In this document: positions 1 through 6,502 of the stretch, one piece after another
Layout of the letters: every line of letters begins with the position of its first letter
Numbering within the stretch: position 1 is the first letter of the stretch
Assembly: GCA_964514055.1 (NCBI GenBank)
Contig: CAZEPB010000035.1
Location: 1 to 14,478 of the forward strand
Length of the DNA: 14,478 bases
Reading direction: 5' to 3'
Origin: SG8-32-3 sp964514055
Lineage (GTDB): Archaea > Thermoproteota > Bathyarchaeia > Bathyarchaeales > Bathycorpusculaceae
Made by a program: the position numbers and the translations under genes
Notes under the pieces: generated by a model
What the model saw: the letters and a program-made list of their open reading frames with translations, nothing else
What the model was told of the DNA's origin: nothing
Database searches by the model: none

Positions 1-50
1 TATTCACCCTTTAAAAAGATAAAGCTTCGTTCAATTCTCTTCATCCTCAT
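1..50 (-). CDS. Possible 5' end of a gene leaving the left edge
   Basis: On the minus strand an ATG at 50 (a second at 44) opens a frame with no stop through position 1, giving about 16 residues that begin MRMKRIERSF. An AT-rich TATA-like stretch (TTCTTATA) lies roughly 20 bases upstream, which would suit a leaderless archaeal transcript. Sixteen codons are too few to judge, so this may be chance. No function can be assigned. Confidence 0.2.
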   Translation of the reverse strand, partial: MRMKRIERSFIFLKGE

Positions 51-82
51 ATTCAGAAGCCGTATAAGAATTATGGTTTTGG

Positions 83-210
83 TCTTGGATTAAATTTTAA
101 TCTTTTTTCCCCTTCTACTTTCTTATTCTCTTACTCTCTCTTTCTCTTTCTTTCTCTCTACTGCTTAGGAAGAGAGACATATCACACACAAGCAACGACA
201 GAAACGGTCT
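83..210. repeat. Pyrimidine-rich low-complexity element with AT palindrome (left copy)
   Basis: This non-coding stretch lies beyond the 3' end of the beta-helix gene. It starts with a near-palindrome, GATTAAATTTTAATC (88-102), continues as a tract at 101-159 with only three purines in 59 bases, and ends with ATATCACACACAAGC. Read on the minus strand the order is GTGTGTG, purine tract, palindrome, CCAAGA. That is the same order as the element at 7078-7219 read on the plus strand, so the two look like diverged inverted copies. The function is unknown. Simple-sequence drift is the main alternative explanation. Confidence 0.5.
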
Positions 211-215
211 TTTTG

Positions 216-1658
216 TTACTTTCTTTTGATTAAGTAGATTAATAAACCCAAGCCAGCACCGAATACTGCGGCGGCGATAGCCACAATTGCAATTATTTCA
301 ATCTGTTGTGGTGTTAACATAGGTTCTGGGCTGGGGGTTAGACTTGGTTCGTGTTCTGGTGAAGTGGTAGGCGACGGTGACACTGAAGGTGTTGATGTAG
401 GTGACGGAGTAGTCGTTGGAACATTTGATGCCTCTGGTGCGTCAGGGTTCGGTCCAGTCAAGACGGGAACGAAATTTACTGTGCCTAAGTTAAAGTCGTA
501 CTTGGAATCGTAGATTGATTGATTAATTGCTTGGACATCGGTTGTTCCCCACCAGTTGTTCGAGGCGTCAACGTTTAAGGCGCCCGATAGTTTGAGGTTG
601 TATTCGCTGCTGTTTTGTATGTTATTGCCGCTTATCGTAGGCGAAGCCGCAGCGTTTACGAATACCGCCGTTTTACAAAACGCTATCGTGTTATCTGTGA
701 CTGTTGCGTTTCCTATATCAAGTCCAGTATCAGAGTTCGTTATAAGGTTGTTGTTAATCGTTACCGCGTTAGCGCTATTGAGGCTTATACCTCCGCATTC
801 ATTGTTTGAGATAACCACATCAACTGACCCTTCACCATCATGGATGAGACCCCTGATTGTGTTTCCAGTAATTAGAGCCGAAGTGCCTCTATATTGGTTT
901 AAAATTATGCTCCCATTAATGCTATTGCCACTCACTGTAGCCGAGCAATCTATTACAACCGTATTATAGTCTCTATCATAACTGCGTCCTATCCAAAAGT
1001 AGCTACTTCCTCCAGAAATCGTGTTATGTGAAATCAGCGGGGTGCCTCCGTAAAGCCCTATTCCACCTTCAATAACGTTATTGGAAATTGTTGAGCTGTC
1101 GCTTATATCCAATCCGCAATCATTGAATTTGTTGTTAGAAATTGACGAGTCTCCACCGCTTGTAGAGATGGCAACATTAAGGTCCATCATGCCAGCGCCA
1201 TCATTGAACGTATTTCTGTCTATCTTTACAGAACAATTTGCAATAGAAATCACGGTTTGATTAACTACTGCATTTTCAATTATACAGCCGGAGCCTGATT
1301 GCTCGTTCCAGTTGGTGCTGGAGGCGGTGAATTTTATTTGCCCAGCGTTAGTTTGTTCACTATTAATGTGAACGGGGTTTGCGCTGCTGCCTCTTATCTG
1401 CAGGGTTCCGTTAACCTGGAGATAATATGTGTTAAGGTTAACTGTTGCACCCGCTTCGATTGTTAAGGTTACTCCCTCGTGCACACCGACTGGTCCAAGA
1501 AGATTGTATGGGCTGTTTGCAGTCGTCCACGTAGTATCTGAAGTGATTATACCACCGACGTTTGTATCAGCTCGTACAGTAAAAAGCGAGATACCTGCTA
1601 TCGCGAGAACACCAATCATGATTAGTAAGAGAGTGTTTGAGAGCAGCTTCTTGTTCAC
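216..1658 (-). CDS. Secreted parallel beta-helix (NosD-like) surface protein with C-terminal anchor
   Basis: A predicted cell-surface protein of 480 residues, probably displayed outside the membrane. Residues 1-31 form a signal peptide or N-terminal anchor: a basic start, a hydrophobic core and a likely cleavage near VRA. Residues 35-400 carry many short repeats of the type 'xISNNxI' and 'TVTDNTI', the Asn-rich turns of right-handed parallel beta-helix proteins (NosD / pectate-lyase-like fold), with numerous N-x-S/T sequons. Residues of about 410-450 are a Ser/Thr/Pro-rich stalk, and the last 28 residues are a transmembrane helix ending in KRK. The start is GTG at 1658 with AGGGG about 8 bases upstream. 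No catalytic residues can be named, so a polysaccharide-binding or S-layer-associated role is only inferred. The gene stands alone, and a TATA-like sequence lies in the repeat at 1772-1780. Confidence 0.8.
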   Translation of the reverse strand: MNKKLLSNTLLLIMIGVLAIAGISLFTVRADTNVGGIITSDTTWTTANSPYNLLGPVGVHEGVTLTIEAGATVNLNTYYLQVNGTLQIRGSSANPVHINSEQTNAGQIKFTASSTNWNEQSGSGCIIENAVVNQTVISIANCSVKIDRNTFNDGAGMMDLNVAISTSGGDSSISNNKFNDCGLDISDSSTISNNVIEGGIGLYGGTPLISHNTISGGSSYFWIGRSYDRDYNTVVIDCSATVSGNSINGSIILNQYRGTSALITGNTIRGLIHDGEGSVDVVISNNECGGISLNSANAVTINNNLITNSDTGLDIGNATVTDNTIAFCKTAVFVNAAASPTISGNNIQNSSEYNLKLSGALNVDASNNWWGTTDVQAINQSIYDSKYDFNLGTVNFVPVLTGPNPDAPEASNVPTTTPSPTSTPSVSPSPTTSPEHEPSLTPSPEPMLTPQQIEIIAIVAIAAAVFGAGLGLLIYLIKRK

Positions 1659-1725
1659 AGCTTAGCCCCTAAATAGAATACTGCACGTTTTTTAGTAAAA
1701 AGCGTTTTTGTAAAGATTCCTTGAC

Positions 1726-1739
1726 TCAAGATTTCTTGA
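1726..1739. promoter_or_regulatory. Palindrome upstream of the surface-protein gene
   Basis: TCAAGATTTCTTGA is a 6-bp inverted repeat with a two-base spacer, centred about 75 bp upstream of the GTG at 1658. The near-direct repeats TTCCTTGAC and TTTCTTGAC (1717-1740) overlap it. It lies between the TATA-like sequence of the 38-bp repeat and the start codon, a typical place for a repressor or activator site. No bound protein can be named. Confidence 0.35.
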
Positions 1740-1771
1740 CAAAGAACCAACCGTTCACTCTAAGCTTCAAT

Positions 1772-1809
1772 CTATATAAAAGGGGGCTATAGACTTTTCC
1801 AAGCGCTAG
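1772..1809 (+). repeat. 38-bp repeat, copy A (inverted relative to copy B)
   Basis: This copy runs from TATATAA through GGGGGCTATAGACT to CCAAGCGCTAG. Position 4549-4587 carries the reverse complement, differing by two substitutions and a one-base indel; similarity stops sharply at both ends. Copy A overlaps the stop codon of the AlkD-like gene (1806-1808). It places a TATA-like box either for transcription leftward to the surface-protein gene (TSS near 1750) or inward as antisense to the AlkD-like gene. Confidence 0.85.
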
Positions 1810-2525
1810 AGAACACTGTCCGTTTTCATTGCCTCTTTCCTGAGCTCTTTCGGCATTAGTTCAATGGCGTATCGTAAAGCGGTTCGCGGCATTGTCTTCC
1901 TGTTTTTCAGCACGTAGTTGAACACTTCTTTCTGATGTTTTCTGCTTGCTTCTTTGAGCAACCAACCGTAGCCTTTCTGCACCATGTCATCCTCATCGGA
2001 CAACAACGTGTCGCTTACCGCGAAAACCTCTTGCAGAAATTGTCCTTTCTTGGCTGGAACCAGCAGCGACACCGCAGCAGCCCTCTTAAGCCACCTGTTC
2101 TCCGACTTAGCCCAGCTTTTCACTTCACTCACGCTTTCAGGATGCTTCTCCACCAAGCCGCCAACGGTGTGGTTGCAGAACGTGTCGCACTTAGCCCAGT
2201 TGTTGACGTACTTTTCAATCCACATCTTGAAAACGGCTAAGTCGCTTGGCTCAAGCTGCTCAACCATGTTCGGAAGCCAAAAAGAAGCCACAAAAGCTTC
2301 TTCCGTGTAATCCGAACGGAACAGCTCTTCGCAGAGGGCAAAGATTTTTTCCTTACTGAAAAGTTTGACTTCGCTCCAGTGTTTCTCGGCGATTTTGCGC
2401 ACAACAGCGGTTTTCACGCCGTAACACGCGACTTCGTCTTTGAAGAACCTCTGGAAGCTCTTCTTGGTTTTCTCGTCTGCATTGGCCTTCAGTTCTTCTC
2501 TGATTTCAGCTATGACAGGATGCAT
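1806..2525 (-). CDS. AlkD-like HEAT-repeat DNA alkylation repair protein
   Basis: A predicted DNA glycosylase of the AlkC/AlkD superfamily, about 239 residues, which removes N3- or N7-alkylated purines by contacting the backbone rather than flipping the base. The sequence is a run of helical HEAT-like repeats. It contains NWAKCD, with a Trp and an Asp four residues apart, and later RWLKRAA. Counted from the ATG at 2525 these fall at W110, D114 and R148, very close to the W109/D113/R148 catalytic set of Bacillus cereus AlkD. That agreement, and the MHPVIAEIREEL start typical of the family, is why this start is preferred over an upstream one 57 bases away. No clear Shine-Dalgarno is present, so the transcript may be leaderless. 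It is separated from the upstream small-gene operon by 114 bp with T-rich terminator sequence, so it probably has its own promoter. Confidence 0.85.
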   Translation of the reverse strand: MHPVIAEIREELKANADEKTKKSFQRFFKDEVACYGVKTAVVRKIAEKHWSEVKLFSKEKIFALCEELFRSDYTEEAFVASFWLPNMVEQLEPSDLAVFKMWIEKYVNNWAKCDTFCNHTVGGLVEKHPESVSEVKSWAKSENRWLKRAAAVSLLVPAKKGQFLQEVFAVSDTLLSDEDDMVQKGYGWLLKEASRKHQKEVFNYVLKNRKTMPRTALRYAIELMPKELRKEAMKTDSVL

Positions 2526-2602
2526 ACTCGTAAAACGCTGGCTAACGCAAAAAAAGTTTTCTCCATTCAAGAAAAACCGCAAAAAAATTTGGCTAAAACG
2601 GC

Positions 2603-2636
2603 TTACTCAAAACGAGTAAAAAAACCGAGGGAAAAA
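2603..2636 (-). terminator. T-rich terminator with small hairpin
   Basis: On the minus strand, just after the stop of the 76-aa gene, come a T5 run, a T7 run and then the perfect hairpin TTACTC-GTTTT-GAGTAA (2603-2619). T-runs are the usual archaeal termination signal. This separates the small-gene operon from the AlkD-like gene. Confidence 0.5.
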
Positions 2637-2639
2637 TCG

Positions 2640-2870
2640 CTAAACCTTTTCCATCTGGTAAAGGTCCAAGTCCAAATCGATTTTCATTGGCTTTGCAGGT
2701 TCAACACAATCTTCAAGGTTGTAAAGTTCAGGCATAACTTTTTCTTCCAGTTCTTGACTGACCTGTGCGTCGCAAACAACAAGCGCGTTGTTGCCTTCGC
2801 CGACTTTGCCAGGTTTCTCCACGGTCACGTGAAACTTCAAAACGTCTTCGTCAACTGGCTGTTTAGTCAA
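2640..2870 (-). CDS. 76-aa acidic protein of unknown function, coupled to RHH regulator
   Basis: Not recognised. The protein has about 76 residues, begins (M)TKQPVDEDVLKFHVTVEK, has two scattered cysteines and ends in an acidic segment, KIDLDLDLYQMEKV. A longer frame begins with a TTG at 2894. The TTG at 2870 is preferred because GGAGG lies 7 bases before it and because it overlaps the stop of the upstream RHH gene (ATTGACTAA: TTG at 2870, TAA at 2865). This arrangement implies translational coupling and one transcript. The context suggests a protein that works with, or is controlled together with, the ribbon-helix-helix protein. An antitoxin/toxin-like pair and a regulator plus effector pair are both possible, and nothing in the sequence decides between them. 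Confidence 0.6.
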   Translation of the reverse strand: MTKQPVDEDVLKFHVTVEKPGKVGEGNNALVVCDAQVSQELEEKVMPELYNLEDCVEPAKPMKIDLDLDLYQMEKV

Positions 2871-3018
2871 TGCTTTTCCTCCGCCACACCTCAACGCTGA
2901 TCATATCGCGGATAGCCACACGGATAGCTTCAGCCCTGTTAGGATAGAACCTTTCATCCACAAGCTGGTCCAAAGCTTTTATATACGTTTCAGGAAGATA
3001 CAGAGTGATTAGCTTCAA
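2863..3018 (-). CDS. 51-aa ribbon-helix-helix (CopG/CdrS-like) DNA-binding protein
   Basis: A short regulator read directly from the minus strand. It opens (M)KLITLYLPETYIKALDQL and contains YPNRAEAIRVAIRDM. The beta-strand KLITLYLP, the alpha-helix around YIKALDQLV and the helix-turn signature PNRAEAIRVAIRDM are the full layout of a MetJ/Arc RHH fold, which binds DNA as a dimer. The PNRxEAIRxAIRxM signature resembles archaeal RHH proteins such as the haloarchaeal cell-division regulator CdrS; this is family-level similarity only. The start is TTG at 3018 with GAGGGAG upstream, and no ATG is available in this frame. The last codons contain the GGAGG and TTG used by the next gene. The promoter is the ATATTTAAA region near 3088, and autoregulation is likely for such a gene. 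Its length matches minimal RHH proteins. Confidence 0.85.
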   Translation of the reverse strand: MKLITLYLPETYIKALDQLVDERFYPNRAEAIRVAIRDMISVEVWRRKSID

Positions 3019-3068
3019 TGTTTTTCTTCTCCCTCGGTGGAATATGAAAATGATGATTGTTAGTTATA

Positions 3069-3126
3069 CTTCTATATATTATCCTTTAAATATGTAGTAA
3101 ACATGTCGGTACTTCACTTTATAAAT
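3069..3126. promoter_or_regulatory. Divergent promoter region between RHH operon and mtaB
   Basis: This stretch is very AT-rich. TATATATTATCCTTTAAATA (3072-3091) read on the minus strand gives a TATA-like box (ATATTTAAA) about 70 bases before the RHH start. TTTATAAAT (3118-3126) on the plus strand suits mtaB, with a predicted start near 3148. Any RHH autoregulatory site would be expected here, but no clear operator repeat was recognised. Confidence 0.5.
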
Positions 3127-3221
3127 GTTCTACAAGGCATGTTGCAGCTTTTTGTAAATTCTGGTGCCAAGCAACCTCTATGTTTTTATTTCTTGTTAAA
3201 GCATCTAATGTACTGCGATGG

Positions 3222-4514
3222 ATGACAATGCGCGTTTTCGTGAAAAGTTACGGCTGCGCGGCAAATTTGGCTGACGGCGAAGTTTTGGCGGGTTGCCTAG
3301 CCAAAGCCGGATTTGAATTAGCCAACTCAGCTTCAGAGGCAGACGTGCTGGTCTACAACACCTGCGCTGTCAAGGGACCAACCGAAAACCGCGTAATCGC
3401 AGCCTTAAAACGTGCTCCGCGTGGGAAAAAGCTGATTGTCGCTGGCTGCTTGCCCATAATCAATTTTGAAAGGTTACGCCGAGAAGTGCGTTTCGACGGT
3501 GCTGTGGGACCTGCGGTTGGCGAGGAAATCACGGAGGTTGTGAGACGCGTTGTGGAAGGCGAAAAAGTTGTGGATGTAGGCGCTGCGGTGACGGCAAAAC
3601 CCGTGTTGACGCTGCCAAAGTTAAGGTTGAATCCCATAGTAAGCGTGGTTCCCGTGAGTTACGGTTGCTTGGGTTCCTGCGCTTATTGCTGCGTGGTCTT
3701 TGCCAGAGGTCAACTACGAAGCTACACGATAGAGGAGGTTGCTGAACGGGTGCAGAAGGATTTGGCTGCGGGTGCAAAAGAGGTTTGGGTCACTTCTCAA
3801 GACACGGGTTGCTACGGAAGGGACATTGGCACGAACCTTGCAGCGTTGCTTAAGGCTTTAGGCGGTTTGGAAGGCGATTTCCGAGTGCGCGTTGGCATGA
3901 TGACGCCAAACTTGGTGACAGACATTTTGGACGAGCTGATTGAAGCCTTCAGAAACCAGAAGGTTTTCAAGTTTGTGCATCTGCCCGTGCAAAGCGGCGA
4001 TGATGAGGTTTTGAGGCGGATGCGGCGATTTTACACGGTTCAAGATTTTAAAGAAATCGTGGACGCGTTTCGAGAGGCAGTTCCCGAGGTCACGCTTGCC
4101 ACCGATGTCATCTGCGGTTTTCCAGGCGAAACCCGAGAAGCCTTCGAGAATACGCTTAAGCTAATCAGCGAAGTGAAGCCTGACATAGTTAACGTTTCAA
4201 AGTTTTTTGCCAGACCCAGAACGGCAGCGGCGGAAATGCGCGAAGCGGTTGTGGAGCCAGCGGAGATTAAGCGGAGAAGCACCGAAGCCGCTAAACTGGC
4301 TAAGCGAACATCTTTGGAGAGAAACCAGCGTTGGATCGGCTGGAGTGGTGAAGTGCTTGTGGACGAGAAGGGAAAAGTGCCTGGTTCATGGATAGGCAGA
4401 AACTTCGCGTACAAGCCTGTAACCGTGAAAAGCTCAGCTGACATGCTTGGCAAAACGTTGCAGGTTAAGGTTGAGAAAGCCTTTGCCACTTATCTCGCGG
4501 GAACAGTTGAATAG
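3222..4514 (+). CDS. mtaB: tRNA t6A37 methylthiotransferase (archaeal e-MtaB type)
   Basis: A radical-SAM enzyme that adds a methylthio group to C2 of N6-threonylcarbamoyladenosine at position 37 of tRNAs reading ANN codons. The order is the N-terminal methylthiotransferase domain with three cluster cysteines (YGC, NTCAV, AGCLP), the radical-SAM motif CLGSCAYC (CxxxCxxC) near residues 149-156, a TIM-barrel with LATDVICGFPGET, and a C-terminal TRAM-like RNA-binding segment in roughly the last 60 residues. Length of about 430 residues is usual for the archaeal/eukaryotic branch. The start is ATG 3222 or ATG 3228; a further ATG at 3180 would add an atypical hydrophobic extension. No Shine-Dalgarno is seen. 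A 28-codon upstream frame (3139-3225) ends in an ATGA overlap with the 3222 start. The gene is single and divergent from the RHH operon. The symbol is shared with an unrelated methanol methyltransferase. Confidence 0.93.
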   Translation: MTMRVFVKSYGCAANLADGEVLAGCLAKAGFELANSASEADVLVYNTCAVKGPTENRVIAALKRAPRGKKLIVAGCLPIINFERLRREVRFDGAVGPAVGEEITEVVRRVVEGEKVVDVGAAVTAKPVLTLPKLRLNPIVSVVPVSYGCLGSCAYCCVVFARGQLRSYTIEEVAERVQKDLAAGAKEVWVTSQDTGCYGRDIGTNLAALLKALGGLEGDFRVRVGMMTPNLVTDILDELIEAFRNQKVFKFVHLPVQSGDDEVLRRMRRFYTVQDFKEIVDAFREAVPEVTLATDVICGFPGETREAFENTLKLISEVKPDIVNVSKFFARPRTAAAEMREAVVEPAEIKRRSTEAAKLAKRTSLERNQRWIGWSGEVLVDEKGKVPGSWIGRNFAYKPVTVKSSADMLGKTLQVKVEKAFATYLAGTVE

Positions 4515-4548
4515 GCGTTTTGCCTAAGGCAGCTTTCGAACTCGCAGA

Positions 4549-4587
4549 ACTAGCGCTTGGAACAGTCTATAGCCCCCCTTATATAAA
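4549..4587 (-). repeat. 38-bp repeat, copy B (inverted relative to copy A)
   Basis: Located 35 bp after the mtaB stop, this is the reverse complement of 1772-1809, apart from two substitutions and one indel. On the plus strand it reads CTAGCGCTTGGAA, then AGTCTATAGCCCCCC, then TTATATAAA. The TATA-like end is about 37 bases before the ATG of the decayed gene at 4620, so it could have served that gene. In the other direction it points at the 3' end of mtaB. Confidence 0.85.
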
Positions 4588-4619
4588 GAAAAAAGGAACT
4601 TGACGTTTTACGCCAATCT

Positions 4620-4916
4620 ATGGGTAACCAACTTAAGGAGAGAAGGAAGGAAAACGAGAATATCTCAATGATGTTGAAACAAAGGACTTAGGCAAAACTT
4701 AATGCATTCTTCGGAGGGTATGTTGAAATACCCAGAATAAAAGTTGGAGAAAAGCAAACAATAGAGACATTAATCAACGAAGAAGCGTTGCTGTTTGCCA
4801 AATATCTGAGAAACGAAAATAAAGATGGATTCCAAGAATAGGTGTAACATATTAAGAACCATAGAATGTCAACAAAAGATGCTCAAAGTGTTATTAAGCT
4901 AATGCGTATTTTCTAA
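4620..4916 (+). pseudogene. Decayed small gene with three in-frame stops
   Basis: One reading frame gives protein-like sequence from ATG 4620 to TAA 4914-4916. It begins MGNQLKERRKENENIS and is cut by TAG at 4689. It continues through FFGGYVEIPRIKVGEKQTIE to TAG at 4839, then TAA at 4845, and resumes as HIKNHRMSTKDAQSVIK. No frameshift is needed to join the pieces, and the codon use and amino acids look natural, which suggests a gene of about 99 codons inactivated by nonsense changes. Translation of TAG as pyrrolysine is unlikely, since TAG ends several intact genes here and a TAA also interrupts the frame. The family is not recognised. The alternative is chance open segments in AT-rich DNA. 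Confidence 0.45.
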
Positions 4917-4929
4917 ATTGTAGAGAAAA

Positions 4930-5898
4930 ATGACTCAGACTCCAACTGTCCCTCGAGAAGAATTCGTGAAAGTTCCATATGTGGCTACTTTGCCTAGTGA
5001 TGGAAGAATAGTCTTTCTCAACCCTTTTTTTAACGCTGAGCATAAGAAATGGGAGTTACCCTTTCCTCAAGGAGACAAATTAATTTTTTTGAAAGCTGAT
5101 CCTGTTCAAACATGTTATTATTCTGACAAAAAAATGGGTGAGTCTGACCTCTTCCTTAAGCTGATTGATTACACGGCAAGATACTTTTCTTTTTATCATG
5201 CACTTCATGCTCTATTTGGCATAACCAGAGACATTTTTAATTGTGGAGTCGTGGTAGAGAGGTATTTTCTTTACCTCGATATGTTTCGCAAAAACAAAGA
5301 TACTTCGATAATGAATTTTGTTTTAGCTGACATTGAATTTCTTTTCAGCAATATTAGATCTGCCTTTGACTCACTTCAATTTCTCATTTCAACGGTTTGG
5401 AATATAGAGAAGAAAAGAGATTTACCAAGGCGCTTTAGCGAGATAATAAAATGCGATACTTCAGATTTTAAACGAAAATATGACCTTCCTATGTCTCTGA
5501 TTAGCTGTTATCAGAAATACAAGGATTTCTTTGATAAATGTAAGCAGATTAGAGACGGTATACACCATCTTTCTATGGATACAAAAGTTGTTTTTTGCCT
5601 TGAAGATGGATTTGCATTACAGAAATCAAGTTTTTTAAACGAACCTATTACAAGGCATTTTGATATATGGGCACCAGAAAAAGTGAAAGAAAACGATTTA
5701 GTTTCAGTTCTTGCGCTATATGCCTATTTAAATCAGAGTTTCTTAGATAGCACAGAGAGTTTTTCTGAAAGGCTCAAAGAATCAGTAAAAAAAGTTTCCA
5801 TAATTTCATCTAATTACAACTTGTTTTTAAAAGGACCGTATCTCACGCATCTTGTTAATTCTAACAAATACCTTGAAGAACAATGGATAGCCAAGTAA
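4930..5898 (+). CDS. Unknown protein, HEPN-like helical domain suspected
   Basis: Not firmly recognised. It is a 322-residue, probably cytoplasmic protein. An N-terminal beta-rich part (about 1-70) is followed by a long helical region with LADIEFLFSNIRSAFDSLQ (about 132-150) and, at 204-217, CKQIRDGIHHLSMD. The R208-x4-H213 spacing with a neighbouring polar residue fits the Rx4-6H signature of HEPN domains, many of which are RNases in toxin-antitoxin and defence systems or dimerisation modules. This is suggestive rather than proof, because short motifs occur by chance. The start at 4930 has only weak upstream GAGA, and the next Met is 69 codons in. Base composition is clearly more AT-rich than mtaB or the moa genes, as for the rest of 4600-7270. 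The gene follows a decayed gene and is transcribed alone; no cognate antitoxin (such as an MNT nucleotidyltransferase) is adjacent. Confidence 0.6.
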   Translation: MTQTPTVPREEFVKVPYVATLPSDGRIVFLNPFFNAEHKKWELPFPQGDKLIFLKADPVQTCYYSDKKMGESDLFLKLIDYTARYFSFYHALHALFGITRDIFNCGVVVERYFLYLDMFRKNKDTSIMNFVLADIEFLFSNIRSAFDSLQFLISTVWNIEKKRDLPRRFSEIIKCDTSDFKRKYDLPMSLISCYQKYKDFFDKCKQIRDGIHHLSMDTKVVFCLEDGFALQKSSFLNEPITRHFDIWAPEKVKENDLVSVLALYAYLNQSFLDSTESFSERLKESVKKVSIISSNYNLFLKGPYLTHLVNSNKYLEEQWIAK

Positions 5899-5938
5899 GA
5901 CTTTTGCGTTATCTTCCAAACAACATAATTACTTGCGT

Positions 5939-5962
5939 ATGTTCTTTTCTTGTGTTTTTTTG
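5939..5962 (+). terminator. T-rich terminator
   Basis: About 40 bases after the stop of the HEPN-like gene the plus strand reads GTTCTTTTCTTG and then a T7 run (5955-5961). This fits archaeal intrinsic termination and lies between two convergent genes. Confidence 0.5.
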
Positions 5963-5988
5963 GAGAGAGGGTTTAGATTTAACTATAA

Positions 5989-6495
5989 TTAATGCAGCTT
6001 TGCACCGCATTCAGTACATGAAGTTAATCGGGCATTATTTTTTGCGCCACAATATCTGCAGTATACCACTTCAATTTCTTTTACTATTTCTCTTTCTCGC
6101 CAAACTTGGGAAAAACGTGGAACATTTGTTTTTGTTATTCTGTACGTGTTTCTTTTTAACTCAGCTTGTGTTGTAAAATAATTCCAAAAATTCCTCTCGA
6201 GGGTAGGCTCACCTAACAGGAGTTTTGTTTGGAAAGGTATTTTTTCCAATATGGAGCTTTGTATGTTCTTGATTCGCGTTCCAAATCCTATTGAGACATT
6301 AAATTCGCGTGGTGTGCCTTCTATTTTTGCTAGGATTGCCTTATCGCCCATTTCCTTTTTATGCGCTTGCGTTAAATATATCGTGTCCTTGTGAAAATTT
6401 GTAACTCGGTAATTCCTCCCTACAAAGTAGATTTCTATTTTGTCCTGTAATTTTGCCAAATCACAGTTGTACCCTTGAAAATGTCGGCTTTCCAT
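5989..6495 (-). CDS. Unknown protein with C-terminal zinc ribbon
   Basis: A 168-residue protein. The first 140 residues are not recognised. They look beta-rich (KIEIYFVGRNYRVTN, DTIYLTQAHKKE) with a conserved-looking SIGFGTRIKNI. Residues 144-168 form a zinc ribbon of the CxxC-x10-CxxC type (C146, C149, C160, C163; CRYCG and CTECG), ending one residue after the ribbon's AKL. Such ribbons at a C-terminus are common in archaeal proteins that bind partners or nucleic acid. The start is ATG at 6495 with AGGA about 9 bases upstream, inside the end of the preceding gene. The gap to that gene is 7 bp, so the two are very likely one operon. Both proteins end in a zinc ribbon, suggesting joint action. 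It converges with the HEPN-like gene, about 90 bp away. Confidence 0.7.
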   Translation of the reverse strand: MESRHFQGYNCDLAKLQDKIEIYFVGRNYRVTNFHKDTIYLTQAHKKEMGDKAILAKIEGTPREFNVSIGFGTRIKNIQSSILEKIPFQTKLLLGEPTLERNFWNYFTTQAELKRNTYRITKTNVPRFSQVWREREIVKEIEVVYCRYCGAKNNARLTSCTECGAKLH

Positions 6496-6502
6496 TTAAT
6501 TC

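Noticed and set aside
556..969. A 137-aa hydrophobic plus-strand frame.
   Set aside because: It is antisense to the beta-helix repeats; the hydrophobicity comes from the Asn/Ser/Ile-rich codons of the real gene.
2379..2900. A 173-aa plus-strand frame.
   Set aside because: It covers the antisense of the AlkD-like gene start, a terminator and the 76-aa gene, and has no recognisable domain.
1772..4587. A composite transposon or insertion sequence bounded by the 38-bp inverted repeats.
   Set aside because: The enclosed genes are housekeeping or repair genes; there is no transposase or integrase, and no flanking target-site duplication was seen.
4620..4916. TAG read as pyrrolysine in the small frame.
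   Set aside because: TAG ends the AlkD-like, 76-aa, mtaB and other intact genes in this window, and a TAA also interrupts the same frame.
5883..6176. A 97-aa plus-strand frame after the HEPN-like gene.
   Set aside because: It overlaps the zinc-ribbon gene on the other strand, and its composition is the low-complexity Phe/Leu-rich pattern of an antisense shadow.
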